A DNA stretch of 64,000 nucleotides from Shewanella psychrophila (GTDB lineage: Bacteria; Pseudomonadota; Gammaproteobacteria; Enterobacterales; Shewanellaceae): NCBI RefSeq assembly GCF_002005305.1, contig NZ_CP014782.1:3844001-3908000 (forward strand), in the 5' to 3' direction. Position 1 is the stretch's first letter; every line of letters begins with the position of its first letter. Both the position numbers and the translations under genes were made by a program. Of this stretch, positions 8,957-18,349 are shown piece after piece. The notes under the pieces are model-generated. The model was not told the origin of the DNA, ran no database searches, and worked only from the letters and a program-made list of their open reading frames with translations.

Positions 8957-9151
8957 ATCGCTTTCGCTCTTCCCTACCCCAGATATAAATATGCACAAGC
9001 CATGCAATCATGAGTTTGTGATACAGCTCCTAGCTTAGCCTCAAACACCAGCTGTTATTTAGAGGTGACACACAAAAGCATTTTATGTGAAGAACTTACC
9101 TCCACCTTAAGCCTCTGATTGATACAAATTGTCACTCATATCAGAGACCTT

Positions 9152-10366
9152 ATGACCTTTATTGAATCATTAACCTTAATGCTCGCCCTCGCCTATAGCG
9201 CAAGCCTACTTTATTGGAGTGGGAAGAAATCGGGAGCATTTGCCACTATCATTCTGGCTATTGGTGCCTGTATAAGCTCTCTGTATTGGCCATTGATGCT
9301 CGCGAGTGCTATCGCCGCATCATCTATCTTCTTGCTAACTAAATTTAAACCTGAGCTTGCCAGAGGTGAGCAGAGGATAAATACCCTGCGAGATTCAACT
9401 CAACATCTACTGGCACTGTCTATGCTGTTAGTCGGGGTTCAATTTGCGATAAACACTGCATTATTGAAAGCTGGGATCACGCCTTGGCTAATGAGGCCTG
9501 ATGTCGGCGATGCATTTCTACCCATTGCCGGAGGCATAGAGCTCAAGGCTATTCTGACTCTAGGCCTATGGGATCAGACTCATCCAGCAGCAGCCGTGAT
9601 GTTAGCCGTGGTCTTGCTGACCGGACTGCTATGCAAGCGTGCCTTCTGCGGCTGGGCCTGTCCCTTGGGACTCGCGGGAGAATACCTGTATAAACTGAGA
9701 AAACGTTTCATTAAGGATGAGATGCTACCTCCCGCCTGGTTAGACTGGCCCCTTCGTATGCTCAAATATCTACTGTTGGCCGCACTGATTTACATTATTG
9801 TTGGCATGCCAAGCCAGTCGATACCTCATTACCTCAGCGGCAACTATCACAAGATAGCCGACCTCAAGATGGGTCTATTCTTCATCACCCCTGGCTTAGT
9901 GACTTTAATCTGCTTCAGCGTCATCTTAGGGCTCGCTACATGGCGACGTCAGGGCTTCTGCCGATACATCTGCCCTTATGGCGCCCTATTAGGTTTAATC
10001 AGCTTTCTAAGCCCATTTAAAATAAGAAGGAGTACACAGCACTGCCTGATCGAGTCAAAGGGAATGAACTGTGACAAATGTACACGTGCCTGTCCCGCGA
10101 ATATCTCAGTCCACACACTGAAGCACATTCGCTCAGATGAATGCCAGGCATGCATGCGCTGCATATCGGCCTGCCCCAAGAAAGAGGCTCTACACTTCAG
10201 TACACGCAATGGGATTAAGCTATCCGCAAGAGGATTAACCATAATGCTGTTACTCATTATGTTCCTTATCCCACTAGGCGCCTATGTTGGCGGGTTTTGG
10301 CACAGCCAAACTTTGGATGCTGATCGTATCTACTTGATACAGCATTTGAAGTCTATTGGACATTGA
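9152..10366 (+). CDS. membrane polyferredoxin (NapH/CcoG-like 4Fe-4S protein)
   Basis: 404 residues from the ATG at 9152; a TTG 11 codons upstream is less likely because AGAG lies just before the ATG. Several membrane segments alternate with cysteine motifs: CKRAFCGWACPLG, CRYICPYG, then two ferredoxin clusters, CDKCTRACP and CQACMRCISACP. This layout is that of NapH/CcoG/NosR-type proteins that pass electrons across or along the inner membrane. No nap, nos or cco genes are adjacent, so the partner is unknown. The final segment is one more membrane helix with a short tail. Confidence 0.85.
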   Translation: MTFIESLTLMLALAYSASLLYWSGKKSGAFATIILAIGACISSLYWPLMLASAIAASSIFLLTKFKPELARGEQRINTLRDSTQHLLALSMLLVGVQFAINTALLKAGITPWLMRPDVGDAFLPIAGGIELKAILTLGLWDQTHPAAAVMLAVVLLTGLLCKRAFCGWACPLGLAGEYLYKLRKRFIKDEMLPPAWLDWPLRMLKYLLLAALIYIIVGMPSQSIPHYLSGNYHKIADLKMGLFFITPGLVTLICFSVILGLATWRRQGFCRYICPYGALLGLISFLSPFKIRRSTQHCLIESKGMNCDKCTRACPANISVHTLKHIRSDECQACMRCISACPKKEALHFSTRNGIKLSARGLTIMLLLIMFLIPLGAYVGGFWHSQTLDADRIYLIQHLKSIGH

Positions 10367-10784
10367 TTCATTGGCCTTCGAATGAAGGCTGATTTCATTT
10401 TCTATGTTTGTACATCTGGCTTAGTTGGTATTGGGGAATGGGTTTGAAGGTCGAACCTTCACTGTAACCTAGACATAATGAAGCCAATCCAATTCCGCTT
10501 GGCCTAATTTGAGGCCAACACAATCCCCCTCCTAGTACATCCTGTACTCCGGAGATAAGTACATCTAACCGCCATGATCTATGATATTCCCTATACCATT
10601 TAGACATTTCCCATATCCCATATCCCTATGGGTCAAACGGTGCGAATGCCAATAAATGACGACTAAATGGATTTAGGAGCTAGAGTAACGCATGGAACGG
10701 TTACCGAATGGATCATTGATGGCCCTATACAAATACCAGTACTTGTCCATCCCTGGGTACTGGCATAATGTTCCCGACATAAAA
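10367..10784. other. intergenic region without recognised gene
   Basis: About 420 bp between the polyferredoxin gene and the typA terminator. A short minus-strand open frame exists (10395-10607) but has no ribosome site and no protein-like composition. I see no RNA gene here. Confidence 0.5.
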
Positions 10785-10818
10785 AAGCCCTGAACATTTG
10801 CATGTTCAGGGCTTTTCT
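10785..10818 (-). terminator. rho-independent terminator of typA
   Basis: Perfect 11-bp stem GCCCTGAACAT/ATGTTCAGGGC with a four-base loop, preceded on the plus strand by A6 (U-run for the minus-strand transcript) and followed by TTTT, so it can work in both directions. It lies 50 bp after the typA stop. Confidence 0.9.
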
Positions 10819-10868
10819 TACGAAATTCGAAACCTTACGTTTCGATTAACGTAACCAACTCGAAGAGA

Positions 10869-12680
10869 TTACTTACGGTTGTGACGCTTACGCTCGTTCT
10901 CACTCAAGTAACGCTTACGAACACGAATGTTCAGCGGCGTGACTTCTACTAGCTCATCATCATCGATGAACTCAAGCGCTTGCTCAAGTGTCATGTCAAT
11001 ATGTGGAGTCAGTACTTGTGCTTCATCGGTACCCGATGCACGCATGTTAGTTAGCTGCTTACCTTTCAAACAGTTAACTGTTAAGTCATTTGCACGAGCG
11101 TGAAGACCAACAACTTGACCTTCATAAACTTCTGCAGCGTGAGTAATAAACAGACGACCACGAGCTTGAAGGTTAAACAATGCGAATGTCAGTGCTTTAC
11201 CAGTTGCGTTAGAGATCAATACGCCACGAGCACGTTGACCAATATCGCCGCCTTTCACTGGACCGTAATGGTCGAATGAATGGTAAATAAGACCAGAACC
11301 TGAAGTAGCTGTCATGAAATCAGTTTGGAAACCAATCAAGCCACGGCTTGGGATAATGAAATCGATACGTACACGACCCTTACCATCCATTTGCATGTCT
11401 TTCATGTCACCCTTACGGATACCAAGCTTCTCGATAACGCTACCTTGATGCTCTTCTTCAACGTCAACAGTCAAGTTTTCGAACGGCTCACACATCTCGC
11501 CATCGATCTCTTTAACAATAACCTCTGGACGAGAAACTGCTAGCTCGTAACCTTCACGACGCATGTTTTCGATCAGAATTGACAGGTGAAGTTCACCACG
11601 ACCTGAAACACGGAAACGATCCGGGCTTTCAGTCTCTTCAACACGCAATGCAACGTTGTGAACTAATTCCTGCTGCAGACGCTCAAGGATGTTACGTGAA
11701 GTTACGTATTTACCTTCTTTACCAGCGAATGGAGAGGTGTTGACCTGGAAGGTCATAGTTAGCGTTGGCTCATCAACAGATAGCGGCGGTAACGCCTCAA
11801 CGTTAGTTGTTGCACAGATAGTGTCAGAAATTAACAGCTGACCAAGACCAGTAATAGCAACAATATCGCCTGCGTTTGCAATATCAACTTCGTGACGATC
11901 CAGACCCATGTAACCTAATACTTGGCCCATTTTACCGTTACGCTTCTTACCATCAGCACCAATAATAGTGACCTGCTGGTTAGTCTTAACGCTACCACGC
12001 TTGATACGTCCAATACCGATAACACCCACGTATGAGTTGTAATCGATTTGTGAGATCTGCATTTGGAAATCACCTTCAGCATCAGCATCAGGTGAAGAAA
12101 CTTTCTCGACGATAGTCTCGAACAGTGGCGTCATGTCGCCTTCAGTGATTTCAGGGTCTAAACCGGCGAAACCATTCAATGCTGAAGCATAGACGATTGG
12201 GAAATCCAACTGCTCATCGGTAGCACCTAAGTTGTCGAACAGATCGAAAACTTGATCAATAACCCAATCAGGACGCGCGCCAGGACGGTCAATCTTGTTG
12301 ATAACAACAATAGGCTTAAGGCCTAGGGCGAAAGCTTTCTTAGTTACGAAGCGAGTCTGCGGCATTGGACCGTCGACTGCATCAACAAGAAGCAATACTG
12401 AATCAACCATAGAAAGAACGCGCTCAACTTCACCACCGAAATCGGCGTGACCAGGAGTATCCACGATGTTGATACGGTAATCATTCCACTTGATGGCAGT
12501 GTTCTTTGCAAGAATCGTGATTCCACGTTCCTTTTCAAGATCGTTTGAATCCATCACCCGCTCAGTGGCTTCTCCTCGGGTCTCAAGGGTTCCAGACTGC
12601 GCCAGCAACTTGTCTACCAGGGTAGTTTTACCATGGTCAACGTGTGCAATAATGGCGATGTTACGTAAATTCTCTAACAC
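10869..12680 (-). CDS. typA: translational GTPase TypA/BipA
   Basis: 603 residues from a GTG start. The frame opens six codons earlier at an ATG, but AAGAGG sits seven bases before the GTG and the protein then begins LENLRNIAIIAHVDHGKTTL as in other BipA proteins. G1 is AHVDHGKTTL, the effector region contains RGITILAKN, G3 is DTPGHADF and G4 NKID. EF-G-like domains II-V follow, then the basic BipA C-terminal domain ending with many Arg/Lys/His. It acts on ribosomes in assembly and stress or low-temperature growth. Divergent from glnA, the same arrangement as in E. coli. Confidence 0.97.
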   Translation of the reverse strand: MLENLRNIAIIAHVDHGKTTLVDKLLAQSGTLETRGEATERVMDSNDLEKERGITILAKNTAIKWNDYRINIVDTPGHADFGGEVERVLSMVDSVLLLVDAVDGPMPQTRFVTKKAFALGLKPIVVINKIDRPGARPDWVIDQVFDLFDNLGATDEQLDFPIVYASALNGFAGLDPEITEGDMTPLFETIVEKVSSPDADAEGDFQMQISQIDYNSYVGVIGIGRIKRGSVKTNQQVTIIGADGKKRNGKMGQVLGYMGLDRHEVDIANAGDIVAITGLGQLLISDTICATTNVEALPPLSVDEPTLTMTFQVNTSPFAGKEGKYVTSRNILERLQQELVHNVALRVEETESPDRFRVSGRGELHLSILIENMRREGYELAVSRPEVIVKEIDGEMCEPFENLTVDVEEEHQGSVIEKLGIRKGDMKDMQMDGKGRVRIDFIIPSRGLIGFQTDFMTATSGSGLIYHSFDHYGPVKGGDIGQRARGVLISNATGKALTFALFNLQARGRLFITHAAEVYEGQVVGLHARANDLTVNCLKGKQLTNMRASGTDEAQVLTPHIDMTLEQALEFIDDDELVEVTPLNIRVRKRYLSENERKRHNRK

Positions 12681-12834
12681 TGATAAACCTCTTACCATCT
12701 ATATATTGTGGGATATTTGAAACAGCCTTAATAATAGCTGTTGCAATAAAAAACGTGTCATTCTACTCTAGCCGAGGGCTCTCGCACAGGATTATTTTTT
12801 AGTCAGCTATGAATAGTATGTTTTGACCGCCTTC

Positions 12835-12889
12835 GCACCATCATGGTGTTCGCACCAAGATCGATCGCTTAGCGCACCATTACAGTGCA
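12835..12889 (+). promoter_or_regulatory. NtrC-binding sites upstream of glnA
   Basis: Two half-palindromic NtrC-type sites: GCACCATCATGGTG at 12835-12848 (dyad GCACC-N4-GGTG) and GCACCATTACAGTGCA at 12874-12889. Both resemble the TGCACC-N5-GGTGCA consensus. They lie 63 to 117 bases upstream of the sigma-54 promoter of glnA, the usual enhancer position. They may also repress or overlap a sigma-70 promoter. NtrC itself is encoded 7 kb downstream. Confidence 0.75.
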
Positions 12890-12951
12890 AATGTTCATAT
12901 CTACGTGCGGCCTGTTGTTTCTGTTTTCTTAAAAATCATAACCTTACGCTT

Positions 12952-12968
12952 TTGGCACGAGTCTCGCT
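12952..12968 (+). promoter_or_regulatory. sigma-54 promoter of glnA
   Basis: TTGGCACGAGTCTCGCT carries GG and GC separated by ten bases, the invariant -24/-12 pair, with TGGCAC matching the consensus exactly. Transcription would start near 12980, about 75 bases before the glnA ATG. Together with the upstream NtrC sites it gives nitrogen-regulated expression. Confidence 0.8.
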
Positions 12969-13055
12969 TATTAAAAGTCAGAATCGCATAAATAGCGCTA
13001 AATAGATGTTTAGAAATAAATAAGGCTTAGCCTTTACCCTACTCGGAGACTTAGA

Positions 13056-14465
13056 ATGTCAGCTGAATCAGTTTTACAACAACTCGAAGAATTAGAAGTT
13101 AAGTTTGTTGATCTACGCTTTACCGATACCCGTGGTAAAGAACAGCACGTTTCAATCCCTTCGCATCAGGTCGATGCAGACTTTTTTGAAGACGGCAAGA
13201 TGTTCGATGGCTCATCTATCTCAGGCTGGAAGGGCATCAACGAATCAGACATGGTATTAATGCCTGATCCTGAAAGCTTCGTATTAGATCCTTTCACAGC
13301 CGAGACTACTGCCAACATTCGTTGTGACATCCTTAACCCTGGCACTATGACAGGTTATAACCGTGATCCACGCTCTATCGCTAAGAAAGCCGAAGAGTAC
13401 CTGCTTTCTACCGGCATAGCAGACACAGTATTGATCGGTCCTGAGCCTGAGTTCTTCCTGTTTGATGACGTTAAATACGGCGCCGACATGTCAGGTTGTT
13501 TCTACAAGGTCGATGCCGAAGAAGCTGCCTGGAACTCAGGAACTAGCTATGAAGGTGGTAACACGGGTCACCGTCCAAGCGTTAAAGGCGGTTACTTCCC
13601 TGTAGCACCGGTCGACTCTTCACAAGACATACGCTCAGCCATGTGTCTGGTTCTCGAAGAGATGGGACAGGTCGTTGAAGCACATCACCACGAAGTAGCA
13701 ACTGCCGGTCAAAACGAGATCGCAACTCGCTTCAACACGCTAACACTCAAGGCCGATGAAGTTCAGGTACTTAAGTATGTCGTACATAACGTGGCTCACG
13801 CTTATGGTAAGACAGCTACCTTTATGCCTAAACCAATCGTTGGTGACAATGGTAGCGGCATGCACGTTCACCAGTCTCTAGCCAAAGATGGTGTAAACCT
13901 ATTCGCCGGTGACAAGTACGGTGGATTGAGTGAAATGGCCATCTACTATATCGGTGGTATCATCAAGCATGCTCGTGCGATTAACGCTTTTGCTAACCCA
14001 GCCACAAACTCGTACAAGCGTCTCATCCCACACTTCGAAGCCCCTGTAATGCTGGCATACTCTGCGGCTAACCGCTCAGCTTCGATCCGTATACCTTTGG
14101 TTCCAAGCCCTAAGGGACGTCGTATCGAACTAAGATTCGGTGACCCTATGGCTAACCCATATTTGGCATTCTCTGCAATGCTTATGGCAGGCCTTGACGG
14201 AATTCAAAACAAGATCCACCCAGGTGAAGCCATGGACAAAGATCTTTATGATCTTCCGCCAGAAGAAGCGGCTGAAATCCCAACAGTAGCAACTTCACTT
14301 GAGAATGCACTCGAGTGTCTAGATACGGATCGTGAATTCCTAACTCGCGGCGACGTATTCAGCAACGATTTCATCGACTCATATATCACGCTTAAGTCTG
14401 AAGATGTTGAGCGTGTTAATCAGACAACTCACCCAGTTGAATTCGAGCTTTATTACAGCTTGTAA
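13056..14465 (+). CDS. glnA: glutamine synthetase type I
   Basis: 469 residues, full length for GSI-beta. Characteristic segments are FDGSSISGWKGINESDM, IGPEPEFFLFD, the KGGYFPVAPVDSSQD loop, VVEAHHHEVATAGQNEIATRF, NGSGMHVHQSL and NRSASIRIP. The adenylylation Tyr sits in KDLYDLPPEE near residue 398. It makes glutamine from glutamate, ammonia and ATP. A sigma-54 promoter and NtrC sites precede it, a terminator follows, and ntrB-ntrC lie downstream after three unrelated genes. Confidence 0.98.
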   Translation: MSAESVLQQLEELEVKFVDLRFTDTRGKEQHVSIPSHQVDADFFEDGKMFDGSSISGWKGINESDMVLMPDPESFVLDPFTAETTANIRCDILNPGTMTGYNRDPRSIAKKAEEYLLSTGIADTVLIGPEPEFFLFDDVKYGADMSGCFYKVDAEEAAWNSGTSYEGGNTGHRPSVKGGYFPVAPVDSSQDIRSAMCLVLEEMGQVVEAHHHEVATAGQNEIATRFNTLTLKADEVQVLKYVVHNVAHAYGKTATFMPKPIVGDNGSGMHVHQSLAKDGVNLFAGDKYGGLSEMAIYYIGGIIKHARAINAFANPATNSYKRLIPHFEAPVMLAYSAANRSASIRIPLVPSPKGRRIELRFGDPMANPYLAFSAMLMAGLDGIQNKIHPGEAMDKDLYDLPPEEAAEIPTVATSLENALECLDTDREFLTRGDVFSNDFIDSYITLKSEDVERVNQTTHPVEFELYYSL

Positions 14466-14512
14466 TCTCAATGCTGTGTCCGTGGCCGTAAGTTAATCAG
14501 CCACTATTTTAA

Positions 14513-14540
14513 AGCCCTAAACATTGTTTAGGGCTTTTTC
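14513..14540 (+). terminator. rho-independent terminator of glnA
   Basis: Hairpin AGCCCTAAAC/GTTTAGGGCT with a short loop, followed by TTTTTC; A-run before it. Begins about 50 bp after the glnA stop. Confidence 0.88.
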
Positions 14541-14673
14541 TTATCCTTTCCCCCTTCAGTTTCTCGACTTATCGGTTCATAAAAAATATTAAATGACCTA
14601 GAAACAATTAAAATCGCGGTTAAATTGAGCAACTATGTTAGCTTGTGATCAGGATCAGATAGAAGGGACAGTC

Positions 14674-16866
14674 ATGTCTGCAAAAAAATCAGCTCGTTTA
14701 CCTGCTATATTCACCACCCTTATTCTCCTGTTAATGGGGACATTCAATGCCAATGCCAACACCATAAAATGGCCTCAGGAGGTAACAGCCGAAGAAGGCA
14801 CTGTGGTTGTCTATCAACCTCAACCCGAATCATTTTCCGGTAACATCCTCCAGGGTCGAGCGGCAATGTCACTCGAACTAATCAATAAAGAAGAGCCCAT
14901 ATTTGGTGCTTTTTGGTTTAGTGCCCGTATCGATACCGATAATGACAGTGCTACAGTCCGGGACGTAAGAGTCACTCGAGTCAAATGGCCTGATTCGACG
15001 GACACTGATGAACAAAGGTTTACCCAAGTAGTAGAAAAAGCACTGGCAACAAGTAGCTTCGAAATATCTATGGAGCGCCTCTCTGCCAGTCTTGCCAATG
15101 CCAAACAGGAAAAGAAAAGCCTGCAAGCCATCAAAAATGATGCTCCCAATATTCTTTTCCGTCAGCAACTCAGTGTTCTACTATCCTATGATGGTCGCCC
15201 TCAATTTAGGGAAATAGAAAATAGTCCCTATGAACGCGCGTTAAATACCCCTTTCGCTGTAGCTCGCAGTACTAAGACTAAGAAAGTTTACCTCAGTAGC
15301 GGTACATTCTGGTATGTCGCAGACAACCCAATGGGACCATGGCAAGTAACAGAGTACCCACCTGAAGATTTGGTGAAGATGATACCGACATCCGATCAGG
15401 TAAACTCTAATGTCAGCGGCGCTCCGGCTGTGATAGCTGTCGATAAACCCAGCGAACTCGTGGCAACCGACGGTAAACCTGAGTGGAAGAGCCTAACTCA
15501 GGGCAAATTACTCTATGTGAGTAATACTGAGACGGCATGGATAAGAGAGACTGCCACTGGCGACATGTACTTACTCCTCTCCGGACGCTGGTTTAAAGCC
15601 AAGAAAGAGGCTGGTCCCTGGACATTTGTCCGTGGCGATAAACTCCCAGCGAGTTTTAATGACATTCCACCAGAATCAGATATCGGCGGCTTGAGAGTCT
15701 CCGTTGCAGGCACATCAGAAGCCAACCAGGCAATGCTCGATGCACAGATCCCACAAACTGCGGCCATTAAACGTAGCGAAGCAAAACTTAATGTTGAATA
15801 TGATGGCGAGCCTAAATTCGAATCAATTCCCGGTACCCAAGTCGCTTACGCTGTAAACACAGGTAGTCAGGTACTAAATATTAACGGCCAATATTACGCA
15901 GTCGACAACGGAGTTTGGTTCACAGCTAGCTCGGCGAAAGGTCCCTGGAAAGTGGCAGACAAGGTTCCCACAGAAGAATTAGCTAAGATCCCTCCCAGCT
16001 CACCAGTCTATAACACCACTTATGTAGAAATATATGATTCCACACCAGAAGTCGTTTACGTAGGGTACACCCCTGGCTATATGTGGTCCTATCCCTATTA
16101 CGGTGTGCCAGTTTACGGTACTGGCTGGTATTACCCACCTTATTGGGGTCGATACTATTATCCTCGTCCACCGACCTGGGGGCTTCACGTTGGCTACAAC
16201 CCATGGACAGGATGGAATGTCGGCGTCAGTTGGAGCAATGGTTTCTTTAGCGTAGGTGTAGGCTGGAATGCAGGTTGGGGTAACCACTATTATCCAGGTC
16301 GCTGCTGTGGCGGTTATTACGGTGGCGGCAATCGCCGACCAGTGGTTATTAATACAGGCGACATCAATATTGGCAATAGCGTCAGCATAGGTAACCGAAC
16401 CAATATCTCCAATAAGCTAGTTAAGAATAACAATATCTCCAATAAGCTAGTTAAGAATAACAATATCTCAGCCAACCGTGTGGGTAATAACAACCTCTAT
16501 AATCGCCCAGAGAATCGTAAGCGTAATGCTGATTCAGTTAAGCTCAATAATAGGTTTAAGCAAGCGACTCATAATACCAATCGTGCCAACGATGTCTTTG
16601 CTGACAAGAATGGCAATCTGGCTCGAGATAACAAGGGACAATGGCAGAGCCGTGACAGAGGCAGTTGGACTCCCACACCTGAGACACGCCAGAAAATCGA
16701 TAATGGATTAAGTAATCGGGACATCAACATGCCTACGACTATGCCAACCAGGCCCAATAATATGAATCGTGAGATAAATACTCGCCATTTAGATCGAGAG
16801 GGACTAAATCGTTCTCGCAATGCCCGCCAACACGGCATGGCTAGGGAAGGCAGGAGAGGACGTTAG
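14674..16866 (+). CDS. large exported protein with aromatic/Gly-rich segment and Asn/Arg-rich tail, unknown function
   Basis: 730 residues from the ATG at 14674 (GAAGGG ribosome site before it; a TTG-initiated frame 13 codons upstream is less likely). A signal peptide ends near NANANT. The first 430 residues contain repeated beta-type modules with motifs such as GTFWYVADNPMGPWQV, GRWFKAKKEAGPWTFV and NGVWFTASSAKGPWKVADKVP. A Tyr/Trp/Gly/Pro-rich stretch follows (residues about 455-555). The tail is Asn/Arg-rich and contains a perfect 10-residue duplication. Similar proteins are sometimes labelled carbohydrate-binding family V/XII; I cannot confirm that. It has its own terminator, so glnA and ntrB do not flank it as an operon. 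Confidence 0.75.
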   Translation: MSAKKSARLPAIFTTLILLLMGTFNANANTIKWPQEVTAEEGTVVVYQPQPESFSGNILQGRAAMSLELINKEEPIFGAFWFSARIDTDNDSATVRDVRVTRVKWPDSTDTDEQRFTQVVEKALATSSFEISMERLSASLANAKQEKKSLQAIKNDAPNILFRQQLSVLLSYDGRPQFREIENSPYERALNTPFAVARSTKTKKVYLSSGTFWYVADNPMGPWQVTEYPPEDLVKMIPTSDQVNSNVSGAPAVIAVDKPSELVATDGKPEWKSLTQGKLLYVSNTETAWIRETATGDMYLLLSGRWFKAKKEAGPWTFVRGDKLPASFNDIPPESDIGGLRVSVAGTSEANQAMLDAQIPQTAAIKRSEAKLNVEYDGEPKFESIPGTQVAYAVNTGSQVLNINGQYYAVDNGVWFTASSAKGPWKVADKVPTEELAKIPPSSPVYNTTYVEIYDSTPEVVYVGYTPGYMWSYPYYGVPVYGTGWYYPPYWGRYYYPRPPTWGLHVGYNPWTGWNVGVSWSNGFFSVGVGWNAGWGNHYYPGRCCGGYYGGGNRRPVVINTGDINIGNSVSIGNRTNISNKLVKNNNISNKLVKNNNISANRVGNNNLYNRPENRKRNADSVKLNNRFKQATHNTNRANDVFADKNGNLARDNKGQWQSRDRGSWTPTPETRQKIDNGLSNRDINMPTTMPTRPNNMNREINTRHLDREGLNRSRNARQHGMAREGRRGR
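16401..16460 (+). repeat. perfect 30-bp tandem duplication inside the exported protein gene
   Basis: Two identical 30-bp units (16401-16430 and 16431-16460), each starting CAATATCTCC and ending AAGAATAA, followed by the first nine bases of a third. They encode the doubled peptide NISNKLVKNN. The lack of any difference between the copies points to a recent duplication. Confidence 0.95.
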
Positions 16867-16883
16867 TAGTAAGCTGATACTGA

Positions 16884-16923
16884 GTAAGAAAACAGGCCTG
16901 TAATTTACAGGCCTGTTTTCTTA
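16884..16923 (+). terminator. strong rho-independent terminator
   Basis: Long perfect stem with arms GTAAGAAAACAGGCCTGTAA and the complementary ACAGGCCTGTTTTCTTAC, closing on an AT-rich loop. The inner U-run of the descending arm makes it work for the upstream gene. Symmetrical and possibly bidirectional. Confidence 0.88.
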
Positions 16924-17018
16924 CTGCATTCACTCATTAGATGAGTTGACACTCAGATACGGCTTATATAGCTTTGACTCTCTGGGTCATGGTGCTTCTA
17001 TGATCTAACATAAAATTA

Positions 17019-18260
17019 ATGGACCTATGTATGTGGCAAAAAATTGAACCCTATCGCTCCTCCATCATTTTGCTTTCAGCGCTGCTTATCGGTGGTTGTG
17101 TAGGGGTCTTAGCCCCCGATTTTGCCCTTAAACTCAGACCTATAGGGCAAATTTTCCTTAACCTGCTATTTATGATAATTGTGCCACTCGTCGCCATCAG
17201 CGTGACCTCTTCTATTGCACGCATGACTGATTTAAAAAAACTCGGCACTATCTTGGTCACCATATTGCTAGTATCGATTGTAATGGCAATTATTCCAGCT
17301 CTATCCATTGTAGGGCTAGCACTGGCTTATGATCCGGCTCAAGGCGTCATATTGGATCTTCATCAGAGCGTCGAAACAGGCTCAGGCAGCATGGATTTTG
17401 TTGGATTGCTTACCACTAATGATTTTGTAGGCTTATTATCAAAATCCAACATTTTAGCCCTCATCATTATGTCGGTGATTTCAGGCATTGCTATTGGTCA
17501 ATCGGGTGAAGATGGAGTGAAAGTCTCTCGTATGCTCGACAGCCTTAATACTGTCATCATGAAGATAGTTTCAATTCTTATGGTAGCAGCCCCCGTCGGC
17601 TTAGGCGCCTACTTTGCCTCGACGATGGCAAGTCAGGATACCCATTTACTCAGCACCTTTGCTCGCGCTATCGGCCTATTTTTTATCGCTGCTATCGCTT
17701 ATTTCACCTTAGGTTCAACTTTTTATGCCTGGCTTGGTGGTGGCCTCAAGGGGGTTAGTCAGTTCTGGAAACATGCTATCGAACCTTCGGTAACCGCTTT
17801 GGGCACCAGCTCTTCTCTGGCCAGTCTCCCGGTCAATATCCGTGCTGCAGGTAAGATGGGGATCAGAGAGGAAATAGCCGATATCTGTTTGCCGCTACTG
17901 GTCAATTTAAATAAGGGTGGAGCGTCGATGACGACCGCACTTAAGATTGTCTTCATTTATTCACTGCTTGGCTTAGAGTTCACCCCAGATGTATTTGCCA
18001 TTACGATTTTGATTTCAGTTCTATCTGCCTTTGTCATAGGTGGCGTACCCGGTGGCGCCTTCTTAGGTGAGATTTTTATTGTCACAACACTTGGTTTACC
18101 TATCGAAGTCATTCCCATTTTAGTGATAATCGGCGCAGTAACCGATGGTCCGGCGACCTTAATCAACGTGATCCATGACCTCAATGCGACACAGATCGTC
18201 GAGCGCATTAATGGTAAGCGATACGGTAAAAACTTAGCTGAAATGCACACTAGCGATTAA
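17019..18260 (+). CDS. dicarboxylate/amino acid:cation symporter (DAACS/SDF family)
   Basis: 413 residues with eight or more hydrophobic segments and the re-entrant loop signatures of the GltP/DctA/GltT fold. GTSSSLASLPVN is the Ser-rich HP1 tip, LVNLNKGGASM stands for the NxxG region of TM7, and GVPGGAFLG with TDGPATLINV match the HP2/TM8 region. It would import a dicarboxylate or amino acid with Na+ or H+. Start is ATG 17019 or ATG 17031; neither has a good ribosome site. It lies between glnA and ntrBC, which would suit uptake of glutamate, aspartate or another nitrogen-related substrate, but the substrate cannot be read from the sequence. Confidence 0.88.
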   Translation: MDLCMWQKIEPYRSSIILLSALLIGGCVGVLAPDFALKLRPIGQIFLNLLFMIIVPLVAISVTSSIARMTDLKKLGTILVTILLVSIVMAIIPALSIVGLALAYDPAQGVILDLHQSVETGSGSMDFVGLLTTNDFVGLLSKSNILALIIMSVISGIAIGQSGEDGVKVSRMLDSLNTVIMKIVSILMVAAPVGLGAYFASTMASQDTHLLSTFARAIGLFFIAAIAYFTLGSTFYAWLGGGLKGVSQFWKHAIEPSVTALGTSSSLASLPVNIRAAGKMGIREEIADICLPLLVNLNKGGASMTTALKIVFIYSLLGLEFTPDVFAITILISVLSAFVIGGVPGGAFLGEIFIVTTLGLPIEVIPILVIIGAVTDGPATLINVIHDLNATQIVERINGKRYGKNLAEMHTSD

Positions 18261-18349
18261 TTTTTATCGCTTAGAACATTTACTCATGATTTTTTACTGA
18301 AAAAAAGCTAACCTTGAAAAGCATACAAATATGTAACAAAGGAACTTTT

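Noticed and set aside
10395..10607. 70-codon minus-strand open frame in the typA/polyferredoxin gap
   Set aside because: No ribosome site, unusual composition and no partner; most likely chance.
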